Source of the DNA: Methylotenera sp.
GTDB lineage: Bacteria > Pseudomonadota > Gammaproteobacteria > Burkholderiales > Methylophilaceae
NCBI GenBank assembly: GCA_027310735.1
Contig: DAIDAH010000002.1
Location: 1 to 36,697, forward strand
Length of the DNA: 36,697 nt
Direction of reading: 5' to 3'
A program made the position numbers and the translations under genes. Shown piece after piece: positions 1 to 10,274 of this stretch (position 1 is the first letter of the stretch; each line of letters starts with the position of its first letter). A model generated the notes under the pieces. The model did no database searches, was not told the origin of the DNA, and saw only the letters and a program-made list of their open reading frames with translations.

Positions 1-12
1 TTTTCAAGAATT

Positions 13-88
13 TGGTGCCGGATGTCGGAATCGAACTGACGACCTTCGCATTACAAGTGCGCTGCTCTACCAACTGAGCTAATCCGGC
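13..88 (-). tRNA. tRNA-Thr (anticodon TGT), CCA encoded
   Basis: Reverse complement GCCGGATTAGCTCAGTTGGTAGAGCAGCGCACTTGTAATGCGAAGGTCGTCAGTTCGATTCCGACATCCGGCACCA has a complete acceptor stem (GCCGGAT/ATCCGGC), D arm, anticodon loop CTTGTAA and T arm (TTCGATTC). Confidence 0.97.
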
Positions 89-135
89 TTTAAATCGAGT
101 TGCGTATTATACTGAACTTTTTTATAAAGTGTAAA

Positions 136-570
136 TTATTTTACTATTGTTAACGTCGGCTTTTTACTATCGGTCTTTTTGGCAAGATCAACATCTTCTT
201 TCACTATTGGAGCCAAATCTGCGGACTCATCACTTGACTTTGATGCCGCAATTTTGTCCAACTCAAAAAACATACCTTCACCATTTTCTCGCGCAAATAT
301 TGCCTTTACAGCACCAACTGGAACGTACAAATTTTGAGACACTCCACCAAAGCGCGCAGAAAATACAATTGCCTCATTATCCATATGCAAATCTTTGGTG
401 GCGCCATAACTAAGATTCAATACAATTTCACCGTCTTTAACATACGCCAAAGGCACACGCACCTCTCCATTAACAACAACCAAAAGATGAGGTGTTAAGC
501 CATTATCCACGCACCACTCATGCATGGCACGCAACATATAAGGCTTAGTAGTAGGAATCATTGCATCCAT
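136..570 (-). CDS. sspB: ClpXP protease specificity-enhancing factor SspB
   Basis: 144 aa; PYMLRAMHEWCVDNGLTPHLLVVV N-terminus and acidic linker followed by a hydrophobic/basic C-terminal tail (PTLTIVK) typical of SspB; directly downstream of sspA. Confidence 0.93.
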   Translation of the reverse strand: MDAMIPTTKPYMLRAMHEWCVDNGLTPHLLVVVNGEVRVPLAYVKDGEIVLNLSYGATKDLHMDNEAIVFSARFGGVSQNLYVPVGAVKAIFARENGEGMFFELDKIAASKSSDESADLAPIVKEDVDLAKKTDSKKPTLTIVK

Positions 571-576
571 ATACTG

Positions 577-1176
577 CTATTTACGCATTGCTTTTTCAGA
601 TGGCGTCATTGCATCTGCATACAACGGTCTTGAAAAAAGGCGCTCAGCATACTTCAAAATCGCTGAAGCCTGATTTGGCAACTCAATCCCATAATGTCCT
701 AATCGCCACAACAAAGGCGTAACAGCCACATCAAGCATTGAGTACTCATCACCCAACAGGTAATTTTGTTTAGAAAAAATTGGCACAAGTTGTGTCAAGT
801 TATCTCGGATAGTTGCACGCGCTTTATCAGCCTTAGCATCATCACCTGACTCTATATCTTTAATATGATCAAACAAATCTTTTTCAAAGCTATACAAAAA
901 CAATCTCGCACGTGCTCGCATCACTGGATCAGGCGGCATCAACTGAGGGTGTGGGAAGCGCTCATCAATATATTCATTAATAATATTCGCTTCTGACAAC
1001 ACAAGATCACGCTCAACCAGAACAGGCACGTGGTTGTAAGGATTAATCACAGCCAAATCTTCTGGCTTATTAGCTAAATCAACATCAATAACCTGAAAAT
1101 CCATGCCCTTTTCAAATAAAACAATTCGGCAGCGGTGACTATAAGGATCAGTAGTCCCTGAGTACAAGGTCATCAT
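577..1176 (-). CDS. sspA: Stringent starvation protein A (GST-fold)
   Basis: 199 aa; GST-like N-terminus (MTLYSGTTDPYSHRCRIVLFEKGMDFQ) and C-terminal helical domain; adjacent to sspB. Confidence 0.93.
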   Translation of the reverse strand: MMTLYSGTTDPYSHRCRIVLFEKGMDFQVIDVDLANKPEDLAVINPYNHVPVLVERDLVLSEANIINEYIDERFPHPQLMPPDPVMRARARLFLYSFEKDLFDHIKDIESGDDAKADKARATIRDNLTQLVPIFSKQNYLLGDEYSMLDVAVTPLLWRLGHYGIELPNQASAILKYAERLFSRPLYADAMTPSEKAMRK

Positions 1177-1899
1177 TTAGTGTATATCCTTCCAATAAGC
1201 TTTTTTGAGTTTGTAAGTAAGTACAAACAACACTCCCAAAAACAATAGTACAAACCAACCTAAATGATTACGCTGTTGCTTTGCAGGCTCAGACATAAAA
1301 GTCAGATAGTTAGTCAAATCGCCAATTAAGGCATCATATTCAGAAACGGTTAAACTACCCGGACTTTCAAGCGTCAACTCATGTGTTTCATGATTAATTT
1401 TCTGCTCACCTTGAAGTTCATACAACACATGTGGCATCGACACCTTACAATTCACTGGATCAAATACACAATTTCCCCATCCAGTAGAACTAGTATTATC
1501 ACGATAAAAGCCACGCAAATAGGTATAAACCCAATCAGCACCACGCGCACGAACTTCTACAGATAAATCTGGAGGCGCAACACCAAACCACTTCTTAGCA
1601 TCAGCCTTACTCATGGCAACCTTCATTTGATCGCCAACTTTATCACCCGCAAATAACAAGTTATCTTTAATCTGCTGCTCTGTTAGACCAATTTCAAGCA
1701 GTCGGTTATAACGCATGTAGTTTGCACTATGACAATTCAAGCAATAATTCACAAAGGTACGTGCGCCGCGCTGCAAAGACTCTTTATTAGACGCATCAAT
1801 AGGCGCCTTATCTAGGTGAGCACCCTCATTTGCTATTGCCAAGATAGGCAATAACGCCAGAACCAATAATACTTTTTTGAATATATTTTTAGTTTTCAT
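1177..1899 (-). CDS. petC: Ubiquinol-cytochrome c reductase, cytochrome c1 subunit
   Basis: Signal peptide, CLNCH heme c motif, APPDLS motif, C-terminal TM anchor; adjacent to cytochrome b. Confidence 0.96.
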   Translation of the reverse strand: MKTKNIFKKVLLVLALLPILAIANEGAHLDKAPIDASNKESLQRGARTFVNYCLNCHSANYMRYNRLLEIGLTEQQIKDNLLFAGDKVGDQMKVAMSKADAKKWFGVAPPDLSVEVRARGADWVYTYLRGFYRDNTSSTGWGNCVFDPVNCKVSMPHVLYELQGEQKINHETHELTLESPGSLTVSEYDALIGDLTNYLTFMSEPAKQQRNHLGWFVLLFLGVLFVLTYKLKKAYWKDIH

Positions 1900-1904
1900 A
1901 TGAC

Positions 1905-3203
1905 TTATCCCGTTACCCTTTCTGGCACTGGTAAAGTTTTATCTTTCTTGGTATACCAAGGCATTAGAATAAAAAAGGCAAAATAGACTACCGTAGCTAC
2001 ACGCGCAACAACTGTTGCCCTATCTGCACCACCCATCCATCCACCAAACTGCCCCCAAATAGTTGAAGGTACCGTACCCAAATAACCCAACACCAAAAAG
2101 CTAACTACAAAAGCAGCCAACCATTTTTTATATAGCGCACCGCGATAACGTATAGACTTCACAGCCCCCTTATCCAACCAAGGCAACAACGCAAATACCA
2201 TTACCGACAATCCCATTGCCGCAACACCCGGAAACTGCGAGTTAAGAATAGGTGGAACCGCCCGCAGCACAGAGTAGTACGGAGTAAAGTACCAAACAGG
2301 AGCAATATGTGCCGGTGTAACCAAAGGATTTGCTGGAACAAAATTATTCGCTTCTAAGAAATACCCGCCCATTTCTGGCGCAAAAAACAGAATTGCTGAA
2401 AACACAATCAAAAACACCGCAACACCCACCAAATCTTTTACTGTGTAGTAAGGATGAAAAGGAATGCCATCCAATGGAATACCAGTTACTTTATCTTTCA
2501 ATTTTTTAATTTCAATGCCATCTGGATTATTCGAACCTACCTCATGCAACGCTATCAAATGCGCAACAACCAAGCCCACCAATACAAATGGCAAGGCAAT
2601 CACATGAAAAGCAAAGAAGCGGTTTAATGTAGCATCAGACACCAAATAATCACCACGTAGCCATTCAGACACATCCGGACCAACAAATGGAATCGCAGAG
2701 AAAAGATTTACAATAACCTGCGCCCCCCAATATGACATTTGACCCCATGGAAGCAAATATCCAAAAAATGCTTCGCCCATTAACGCCAAAAAGATAGCAA
2801 CGCCAAACAACCAAATCAGCTCACGCGGATTGCGATATGAACCATAAATAATGCCGCGGAACATATGCATATAAACCACAATAAAGAACATGGATGCGCC
2901 CGTTGAATGCATATAGCGAATGAGCCAACCCCACGGCACATCACGCATAATATATTCCACTGAACCAAATGCCAATTCAGCATCCGGCTTGTAATGCATC
3001 GTCAAGAAAATACCTGTGACAATTTGCAACACTAAAACCAACATCGCTAAAGAGCCAAAGAAATACCAGAAGTTAAAATTCTTAGGCGCATAATATTCAG
3101 TCAAATGCGCTTTTACATTGCTAGTCAAAGGAAACCTATCATCCACCCACTTCACACTGCAATTAAGAACATCGGCAAGAACTAATTTCTTTTTATCTGA
3201 CAT
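1905..3203 (-). CDS. petB: Ubiquinol-cytochrome c reductase, cytochrome b subunit
   Basis: 432 aa multi-TM protein with cytochrome b motifs (GYLLPWGQMSYWGAQVI; RFFAFHVIALPF; PAHIAPVWYF). Confidence 0.98.
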   Translation of the reverse strand: MSDKKKLVLADVLNCSVKWVDDRFPLTSNVKAHLTEYYAPKNFNFWYFFGSLAMLVLVLQIVTGIFLTMHYKPDAELAFGSVEYIMRDVPWGWLIRYMHSTGASMFFIVVYMHMFRGIIYGSYRNPRELIWLFGVAIFLALMGEAFFGYLLPWGQMSYWGAQVIVNLFSAIPFVGPDVSEWLRGDYLVSDATLNRFFAFHVIALPFVLVGLVVAHLIALHEVGSNNPDGIEIKKLKDKVTGIPLDGIPFHPYYTVKDLVGVAVFLIVFSAILFFAPEMGGYFLEANNFVPANPLVTPAHIAPVWYFTPYYSVLRAVPPILNSQFPGVAAMGLSVMVFALLPWLDKGAVKSIRYRGALYKKWLAAFVVSFLVLGYLGTVPSTIWGQFGGWMGGADRATVVARVATVVYFAFFILMPWYTKKDKTLPVPERVTG

Positions 3204-3205
3204 GA

Positions 3206-3844
3206 TTAAGCCTTCCCTTCAGTATCAACACCAATAAGCAAGGTATTGTCAGTCAAGTATTTATATGGAGGCACCACCAAATTAATCGGCGCAGGAGAAC
3301 CCTTTAACACACGTCCAGCCAAATCAAACTTTGAGCCATGACATGGACAGAAGAAGCCACCAGGCCAACCCTCACCCATATCCCCATGCGCTTGCAACTT
3401 AGGTGAAGGAGAGCACCCCAAATGCGTACAGATACCAACGATAACAGCCAAATTAGGCTTAATAGAACGGTCAGCATTCTTACAATATTCAGGCTGCTGT
3501 GAAACCACATCAGAATTTGGATCAGACAACAGGTCGTCATGCTTAGACAACTCGGCAACCATTTCACTAGTACGATTAATAATCCATACAGGCTTACCAC
3601 GCCACTCGGCAATCATCATAGTGCCCGGCGCGATCTTACTAACATCTACCTCGACAGGCGCCCCTGCAGCTTTAGCTCGTTCACTTGGCGTCATACTTTT
3701 TACGAAGGGAACCGCAACCGCTGCACACCCAAGCACACCTACCGCTGAAGTAGCAATCAAAAAATTGCGTTTTTCCAAATCAACCTGAGAACCTTGATCT
3801 ACCTGTGAAACATTTTGATGCTTGTCATTACGGTTGTCTGACAT
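3206..3844 (-). CDS. petA: Ubiquinol-cytochrome c reductase, Rieske iron-sulfur subunit
   Basis: CTHLGCSP and CPCHGS Rieske cluster-binding motifs; N-terminal Tat-like TM (EKRNFLIATSAVGVLG); SD-like GAGGAAA upstream. Confidence 0.97.
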   Translation of the reverse strand: MSDNRNDKHQNVSQVDQGSQVDLEKRNFLIATSAVGVLGCAAVAVPFVKSMTPSERAKAAGAPVEVDVSKIAPGTMMIAEWRGKPVWIINRTSEMVAELSKHDDLLSDPNSDVVSQQPEYCKNADRSIKPNLAVIVGICTHLGCSPSPKLQAHGDMGEGWPGGFFCPCHGSKFDLAGRVLKGSPAPINLVVPPYKYLTDNTLLIGVDTEGKA

Positions 3845-4034
3845 GTTTTCCTCATGATCTGAACTGAACTTCGTCTTTTTGAGACAAAATCACCATTCAC
3901 TTAACAAAGTTACTAAAAAAATTAGAGCAGCGATTCACCACAACTAAGATTTCACTTGATTACAAAGCGTTGGATTATACAATTATCCATTACCTAATTA
4001 AAGAACTATTTTATAACACACTGAAACTAAACAA

Positions 4035-4802
4035 TTAAACAGGATTGCTAATTTCTATGTACTGATGGATTAAATTAAATCTCTCAGCTAAATGTTTACC
4101 AAGCGCTTGAACCCCATAACGTTCGGTTGCGTGGTGCCCTGCAGAAATATAAGATATGCCAGACTCTAAGGCTTGGTGTGTAGTTTTCTCAGAAATTTCC
4201 CCGCTGATAAACACATCTGCACCCAGCGCTATCGCAGAGTCAATATAGTCCTGTGCCGCACCTGTACACCAAGCGATTTTCCTTACCATCTTATTAGGAT
4301 CGCCAATCACCAATGGTACTCGTTGCAACGAATTCTCAATATGTTGAGCAAAATCCATTAATTTTATCGACTGATTCAAGGTGCCACAAACCACCATATC
4401 TGAGACATCTGCTTGCGCATCAGGAACAATTCCCAGCACAAGACCTAATTGCACATTATTACCAAACTCCTGATGCGCATCCAGAGGTAAATGATATGCC
4501 ATAAGATTCAAATCATGCTTTAATAAAAATGCAATGCGCTTACGTTTAATACCAAGCAACCTAACATCCTCATTACGCCAAAAATACCCGTGGTGCACCA
4601 AGATTAAGTCTGCGTTCTCTTGTTGTGCAGCTTCAAGCAAAGCCAGACTTGCAGTTACACCCGTCACAATTTTACGGATATCCGCCCGCCCTTCAACTTG
4701 CAACCCATTAGGACAATAATCCTTATATCGCTCAACTTGCATGAGTTGTTGGGTATAATGATTTAGCTCTTTAATTCCTACCATATGTATCTTTCCGGCC
4801 AT
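4035..4802 (-). CDS. NIF3/YbgI-type dinuclear metal-binding protein
   Basis: 255 aa; CPNGLQVEG, LILVHHGYFW and ISAGHHATERYGVQALGKHL motifs of the NIF3-like family. Confidence 0.93.
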   Translation of the reverse strand: MAGKIHMVGIKELNHYTQQLMQVERYKDYCPNGLQVEGRADIRKIVTGVTASLALLEAAQQENADLILVHHGYFWRNEDVRLLGIKRKRIAFLLKHDLNLMAYHLPLDAHQEFGNNVQLGLVLGIVPDAQADVSDMVVCGTLNQSIKLMDFAQHIENSLQRVPLVIGDPNKMVRKIAWCTGAAQDYIDSAIALGADVFISGEISEKTTHQALESGISYISAGHHATERYGVQALGKHLAERFNLIHQYIEISNPV

Positions 4803-4889
4803 TAGCCTATTGATTTTTAATCCATAACACTCAATATCACCAACTATACAAAGTTACATCTACTACAACAATTCTGTAATATATAAATT

Positions 4890-6065
4890 ATGAACAATCA
4901 GCAATATAAAAATTTATGGCTTATTTTCACACAAGCGGTCACTATTTGCTTGGCTTTACTTTTTGTATTACGCATGATTTCCCCCAATCTTTTCACTCAA
5001 AAGGATCCCAACTTTATTGTAAAGCAGTCAGAAGAAGCTACTGACTCCAGTTTTACAAGTTCATATAGGCATGCAGCAAAAAAAGCCATGCCAGCAGTTG
5101 TGAATATTTTCACTAGCAAGAATACTCCTAACAACCCGCATCAGAAATATCTTGACGATCCTACCTTTCGCCAGTTCTTTGGTGATCAGTTAGATGATCT
5201 TGACAATCAATCACAACCTGAAAATAGTTTAGGCTCTGGGGTAATCGTTAGTGATAAAGGCTTAATCCTAACCAACAATCATGTAATTGCAGCAGCCGAT
5301 GAAATTGAAGTTGCGTTACCAGACGGCAGAAAAATGTCGGCAAAAGTTGTAGGAACCGATCCCGATACAGACTTGGCTTTAATCAAAGTTGATGCAGAAC
5401 ACCTGCCTGCTATTACATTTGCCAGCTCTGACACGCTTAATGTCGGCGATGTAGTATTAGCCATCGGCAACCCGTTTGGGGTTGGGCAAACAGTAACGCA
5501 AGGCATTGTCAGCGCCCTTGGACGCAATCATTTAGGAATTAATATATACGAAAACTTCATTCAAACTGATGCCTCTATCAACCCTGGCAATTCTGGCGGA
5601 GCATTAATTGACACTGAAGGTAATTTAGTCGGTGTAAACAGCGCCATCTACTCTCGCAGTGGAGGCTCCATGGGGATAGGTTTTGCAATCCCTGCTACGC
5701 TAGCAAAACAAGTCATAGAGCAGATTGTTACTAAAGGCAATGTTACTCGTGGCTGGATTGGCATAGAAGCTCAGGACATTACACCAGAACTGGCTGAGTC
5801 ATTCAAACTTAAAGAACCTCAAGGTGCATTGATAGCAGGTGTGCTGAGTGGTGGGCCAGCAGACAAAGCTGGCTTGAGAGCTGGTGACATTTTGCTGGAA
5901 ATCGAAGGCAAACGTGTAACCGACAGTAGCAGCATGCTGAATTTGATTGCTGTATTAAAACCAAACAAACTAGCGACAATTAAAATATCTCGCGCTGAAA
6001 AATTAATGAGCGTTCCTATTTTAATTGCCAAGCGACCCAAGCCTATTGCATCAGACGACGAATAG
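4890..6065 (+). CDS. Membrane-anchored trypsin-like serine protease with one PDZ domain (DegS/DegQ-like)
   Basis: N-terminal TM; catalytic triad contexts TNNHV, DLALIKV, GNSGGALID; a single C-terminal PDZ (GVLSGGPADKAGLRAGDILLEIEG). Confidence 0.93.
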   Translation: MNNQQYKNLWLIFTQAVTICLALLFVLRMISPNLFTQKDPNFIVKQSEEATDSSFTSSYRHAAKKAMPAVVNIFTSKNTPNNPHQKYLDDPTFRQFFGDQLDDLDNQSQPENSLGSGVIVSDKGLILTNNHVIAAADEIEVALPDGRKMSAKVVGTDPDTDLALIKVDAEHLPAITFASSDTLNVGDVVLAIGNPFGVGQTVTQGIVSALGRNHLGINIYENFIQTDASINPGNSGGALIDTEGNLVGVNSAIYSRSGGSMGIGFAIPATLAKQVIEQIVTKGNVTRGWIGIEAQDITPELAESFKLKEPQGALIAGVLSGGPADKAGLRAGDILLEIEGKRVTDSSSMLNLIAVLKPNKLATIKISRAEKLMSVPILIAKRPKPIASDDE

Positions 6066-6090
6066 TGTTTATCTAAAACATTAAAAATAT

Positions 6091-6831
6091 TTAGCTGGGA
6101 GGCAGTATTTCAGGCTTAGGCGCGTTCTTAGTGAAAGTTGCGACAAGAATGCCGAGTTCATATAGCAACCACATTGGCACCGCCAACATAAACTGCGACA
6201 CAACGTCGGGTGGTGTAAATATTGCACCGACAACAAATGTACCAACGATCACGTAGCCGCGAACTTCTTTAAGTGCCTGCGTTGATACCCAACCAAAGCG
6301 TACGGCCATTACTACAGCTATTGGCACCTGAAACGCCAAGCCAAATGCGAAAAAAAGTGTTATCACAAAATCAAGGTAATTACCTATATCCGTCATCACC
6401 GCAACCCCCTGCGGGGCGCTACCTACGATAAAACCGAATATTATTGGAAATACTAAAAAATATGCGAATGCCATGCCAGATAAAAACAAAAAACTGCTAG
6501 CAATAATCATCGGCACCATGAATTTTTTTTCGTGTGCATAGAGTCCGGGCGCAACAAACGCCCATACTTGATACATGGTATGCGGCAACGAAATGATAAA
6601 AGCAGCCATCATTGCCACCTTCATTGGTACAAAAAATGGCGTAGTAACTGCAGTCGCAATCATTTGGCCTCCAGCAGGCAATTTACTTAACAACGGCTGA
6701 GCAAGCAGTGCATATATTTTATTTGCAAACGGAAACAGTGCTACAAATACAACCACGAGACCAATAACGATGCGCAATAACCGATCACGCAATTCAATCA
6801 AATGTGAGATAAAGTTATCAGTAGGAGTCAC
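6091..6831 (-). CDS. tatC: Sec-independent protein translocase TatC (GTG start)
   Basis: FISHLIELRDRLLR N-terminus, six-TM pattern, adjacent to tatB/tatA. Confidence 0.97.
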   Translation of the reverse strand: MTPTDNFISHLIELRDRLLRIVIGLVVVFVALFPFANKIYALLAQPLLSKLPAGGQMIATAVTTPFFVPMKVAMMAAFIISLPHTMYQVWAFVAPGLYAHEKKFMVPMIIASSFLFLSGMAFAYFLVFPIIFGFIVGSAPQGVAVMTDIGNYLDFVITLFFAFGLAFQVPIAVVMAVRFGWVSTQALKEVRGYVIVGTFVVGAIFTPPDVVSQFMLAVPMWLLYELGILVATFTKNAPKPEILPPS

Positions 6832-6843
6832 TCAATAACCTTT

Positions 6844-7185
6844 CTATTTAACCTGCTTAGATATTTCATCAGAAGCTACTTGATTACTTTCATGAGTAAC
6901 CGCACTTAGATCACCAAAATCAAGGGATTGTGTTTTCTCATCAAATTTACGCTGAACTTTATCTTGCGCTTTAGTCGTAGTTTCTTTGATTTCTTGCTGT
7001 AATTGCTGCAACTCCTCGAAGCGAGCCTCCCGATTAACTTCTTCTTTAATTTGCGCTACGTATTTTTGCATACGTCCAGCCAGCGCACCGAGTGTGCGAG
7101 CAACTTTGGGCAGCTTCTCAGGCCCAATCACAATCAAAGCAACAATTGCGATAACAATTAATTCAGAGAAAGAAACATCAAACAT
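6844..7185 (-). CDS. tatB: Sec-independent protein translocase TatB
   Basis: MFDVSFSELIVIAIVALIVIGPEKLPKVARTLGALAGR N-terminus is characteristic. Confidence 0.97.
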   Translation of the reverse strand: MFDVSFSELIVIAIVALIVIGPEKLPKVARTLGALAGRMQKYVAQIKEEVNREARFEELQQLQQEIKETTTKAQDKVQRKFDEKTQSLDFGDLSAVTHESNQVASDEISKQVK

Positions 7186-7222
7186 AAAGACTAACGCTTA
7201 AATTGATTCTATTATCAAAAAA

Positions 7223-7585
7223 CTATGTAGTTTTCTTCGTTACTGTTTCCTTAGGCTTAGCTACAGCCTTTGGTTTTGTTGTAGTCTTGGGTGTAGTCGG
7301 TTTTTTAGCTGCAGGCTTCGCTGTAACCGCACGTTTCCTAGGTGCAGCCTTTTTCACTGGCACCTCTATAACTTCAGCCTCAATCAGATTGAGCTTTACA
7401 TCACCACGAGGAGTTGCTTCTGTTGAAGAGCCTTCAGCATTACCTTGCTCCTCAGCCATCGCATCCTTAAAGTTTTTCACAGCGCCACCCACATCACTTC
7501 CGATGTTGCGCAATTTCTTTGTGCCAAATATTAGCACCACAACAACCAATACTATCAACCAATGCCAAATGCTCAATGAACCCAC
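7223..7585 (-). CDS. tatA: Sec-independent protein translocase TatA (start revised to GTG at 7585)
   Basis: [42 protein letters not shown] is canonical TatA. The supplied ORF adds [10 protein letters not shown] upstream, but an AGGAGAG SD (7591-7597) sits just before GTG at 7583-7585. Confidence 0.95.
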   Translation of the reverse strand: MGSLSIWHWLIVLVVVVLIFGTKKLRNIGSDVGGAVKNFKDAMAEEQGNAEGSSTEATPRGDVKLNLIEAEVIEVPVKKAAPRKRAVTAKPAAKKPTTPKTTTKPKAVAKPKETVTKKTT

Positions 7586-7647
7586 GATGACTCTCCTAAA
7601 ACACATCGCTGCCAAGCAGCATGCTAATGTAATACACTTAAATAATG

Positions 7648-7986
7648 TTAATTTTGTGGCAACTTATAACCACCACCTAATACATGCACATGAAGGTGAA
7701 ACACTTCCTGCCCACCCTCCTTACCGGTATTAATAAGAGTTTTAAACCCCGCCAACCCCTGTTCCTTTGCAAGTCTGGGAGCCAATAATAAAACCTTACC
7801 TAACAACGCCTGATGTTGCGCCTCGCAGCCCATTAAACTATCAACATGAACTTTAGGTACGATTAGAAAATGCACCTTGGCTGATGGATTAATATCATTG
7901 AAAGCAATTACATCATCATCTTCGTAGATTTTTTTTGATGGGATAGTACCGTGCACTATTTTACAAAAAATACAGTCAACACTCAT
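7648..7986 (-). CDS. hinT: HIT-family histidine triad nucleotide-binding protein
   Basis: [20 protein letters not shown] and HLHVHVLGG motifs. Confidence 0.94.
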   Translation of the reverse strand: MSVDCIFCKIVHGTIPSKKIYEDDDVIAFNDINPSAKVHFLIVPKVHVDSLMGCEAQHQALLGKVLLLAPRLAKEQGLAGFKTLINTGKEGGQEVFHLHVHVLGGGYKLPQN

Positions 7987-8315
7987 TAGGCTGCTCCACT
8001 TTCCGATCTTGATGCTTTCTCGGCTATGCCTGACAGCCCCTCACGTCTTGCCAACTCCTCCAGAATATCATTTGGCTTCAAACCTGCATGCGCAAGCATC
8101 ACCAAAGTATGAAACCAAAGATCAGCAGTTTCGTAAATCAAGTGTTCATTATCGCCATTTTTTGCAGCGATAATCGTTTCAGCAGACTCTTCTCCGACTT
8201 TTTTTAAAATACTGTCCATGCCTTTAGCATAGAGCTTAGCCACATAAGATGATTGCGGGTCAGCACTCTTACGTTGCTCTAACAGTTCACTCAAGCGCTC
8301 TAATACATCATTCAT
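7986..8315 (-). CDS. hisE: Phosphoribosyl-ATP pyrophosphatase
   Basis: [30 protein letters not shown] motif; within the his cluster. Confidence 0.96.
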   Translation of the reverse strand: MNDVLERLSELLEQRKSADPQSSYVAKLYAKGMDSILKKVGEESAETIIAAKNGDNEHLIYETADLWFHTLVMLAHAGLKPNDILEELARREGLSGIAEKASRSESGAA

Positions 8316-8709
8316 GTTTGTAAATTTCTTCGGGAGTTTTAATAACGGGCTGATCGATCAGCCAAGTTTCATTTTCGAGCTTTCTAAAAAAACAGTCATG
8401 TCGACCCGTATGACAAGCCATACCGCCGACCTGTTCCACTTTAATTAGAATAACATCCTCATCACAATCCAACCTAATTTCGTATACATGTTGCACATGA
8501 CCAGACTCTTCGCCTTTACGCCATAACCTATTACGTGAACGCGACCAATAAACGGCCTGCCGTGTCTCGTAGGTAAGCTGCAAAGATTCCCTATTCATCC
8601 ATGCAAACATCAATATACTGCCGGTTTCATGCTCTTGCGCAATAACAGGCACCAAACCGTTAGCATCCCAACGCACCTCATTTAACCAATTAGCATTTAA
8701 ACTGTTCAC
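8308..8709 (-). CDS. hisI: Phosphoribosyl-AMP cyclohydrolase
   Basis: [58 protein letters not shown] motifs. Confidence 0.97.
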   Translation of the reverse strand: MNSLNANWLNEVRWDANGLVPVIAQEHETGSILMFAWMNRESLQLTYETRQAVYWSRSRNRLWRKGEESGHVQHVYEIRLDCDEDVILIKVEQVGGMACHTGRHDCFFRKLENETWLIDQPVIKTPEEIYKHE

Positions 8710-9473
8710 AACCGAACCTCAATGCCATGCTGCGCCATATACTCTTTTGCTTGCTTAACAGTATATTCACCATAGTGAAAAATACTTGCCGCTAAAACGG
8801 CATCGGCACCACCCAGTTTCACACCATCTACTAAATGCTGCAAGTTGCCTACGCCGCCTGATGCGATAATAGGAACAGCTACAGCATCAGAAATCGCTTT
8901 ATTTAATGGATTATTAAACCCGATTTTTGTTCCATCTCGATCCATGCTTGTGACCAACAGTTCGCCAGCACCTAAGCCAACCATTTTTTTCGCCCACTCT
9001 ACAGCATCCAAACCTGTAGCCTTACGGCCACCATGCGTAAAAACTTCCCATTCGAAAGGCTGATTCTCTACTTTCTTGGCATCAATTGCCACAACTATAC
9101 ATTGTGAGCCAAATCGACTTGCCGCATCTGCAACCATTTGCGGATTCAATACCGCAGTTGTATTGATACTGACTTTATCTGCGCCAGCATTAAGTAAGCG
9201 CCGTACGTCTTCAACCTCACGCACACCACCGCCTACAGTCAATGGGATAAATACCTGCGATGCCACTTGCTCAATAATATGCAAGATCAAGCCTCTATTG
9301 TCAGAGCTGGCAGTGATGTCTAAAAAGGTCAGCTCATCTGCACCCTGATCATCATATCGCTTAGCAATTTCCACAGGATCACCTGCATCGCGTAGCTCGA
9401 GAAAATTAACCCCCTTAACGACACGACCATCAGTCACATCTAGGCAAGGGATGATGCGTTTTGCCAATCCCAT
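8706..9473 (-). CDS. hisF: Imidazole glycerol phosphate synthase, cyclase subunit
   Basis: [21 protein letters not shown] and [13 protein letters not shown] motifs. Confidence 0.98.
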   Translation of the reverse strand: MGLAKRIIPCLDVTDGRVVKGVNFLELRDAGDPVEIAKRYDDQGADELTFLDITASSDNRGLILHIIEQVASQVFIPLTVGGGVREVEDVRRLLNAGADKVSINTTAVLNPQMVADAASRFGSQCIVVAIDAKKVENQPFEWEVFTHGGRKATGLDAVEWAKKMVGLGAGELLVTSMDRDGTKIGFNNPLNKAISDAVAVPIIASGGVGNLQHLVDGVKLGGADAVLAASIFHYGEYTVKQAKEYMAQHGIEVRL

Positions 9474-10210
9474 TAGCTCAACTCGTCGGCTAACTTTTGT
9501 GCTGCAGAAAAATCCAATGTACCCTCGTAAATAGCACGGCCTGTAATAGTTCCAATCACACCTTCACTAGCAACGGCACATAACTTTCTAACATCATCTA
9601 AATTGGTGACACCACCAGATGCAATCACTGGAATAGTTAATGCCTGCGCCAAAGCAACGGTCGCTTCGATGTTCACACCAGTCAGCATGCCGTCACGACC
9701 GATATCGGTATAAACAATTGAGTTGACGCCATAATCTTCAAACTTCTTAGCAAGGTCAATCACATCATGCCCTGTGAGCTTAGACCAGCCATCCACAGCC
9801 ACTTTGCCATCTTTGGCATCCAACCCTACGATAATTTGCCCAGGAAATGCGTAACATGCCTCATGCAGAAAACCTGGGTTCTTGACGGCTGCCGTGCCAA
9901 TAATGACATAATCAATACCACTATCTAAATAACGCTCAATGGTTTCTAGATCTCGAATTCCACCGCCTAATTGAATAGGAATATCACCGCCGACAGCGCT
10001 CACGATAGATTTAATCGCCGCCGCATTCACTGGCTTACCAGCAAAAGCACCATTCAAATCGACCAAATGTAGGCGCTTGCCGCCACAATCTACCCAATGC
10101 CTAGCCATTGCGCCTGGGTCTTCTGAGAATACGGTGGACTCTTCCATCAAGCCCTGTTTTAGTCTGACACAATGGCCGTCTTTGAGATCAATTGCTGGAA
10201 TAATTAACAT
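9473..10210 (-). CDS. hisA: ProFAR isomerase
   Basis: [20 protein letters not shown] and [14 protein letters not shown] motifs. Confidence 0.98.
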   Translation of the reverse strand: MLIIPAIDLKDGHCVRLKQGLMEESTVFSEDPGAMARHWVDCGGKRLHLVDLNGAFAGKPVNAAAIKSIVSAVGGDIPIQLGGGIRDLETIERYLDSGIDYVIIGTAAVKNPGFLHEACYAFPGQIIVGLDAKDGKVAVDGWSKLTGHDVIDLAKKFEDYGVNSIVYTDIGRDGMLTGVNIEATVALAQALTIPVIASGGVTNLDDVRKLCAVASEGVIGTITGRAIYEGTLDFSAAQKLADELS

Positions 10211-10274
10211 AGTAGAATTTAGTAATAATAAACAATTAGTTAGTAATAATAATGAATTTGGCTCATGCCAAAGC

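Noticed and set aside
147-413. 88-aa plus-strand ORF
   Set aside because: Antisense to sspB; no recognisable features.
3971-3990. TATAAT-like box (minus strand of ATTATA) as the petABC promoter
   Set aside because: Good -10 but no convincing -35 at proper spacing; not reported as a feature without TSS data.
7203-7733. 176-aa plus-strand ORF with a hydrophobic N-terminus
   Set aside because: Antisense to tatA and the 3' end of hinT; its composition is explained by the reverse complement of the Lys/Ala/Pro-rich TatA tail.
9076-9348. 90-aa plus-strand ORF (also 8845-9063)
   Set aside because: Antisense to hisF; shadow ORF.
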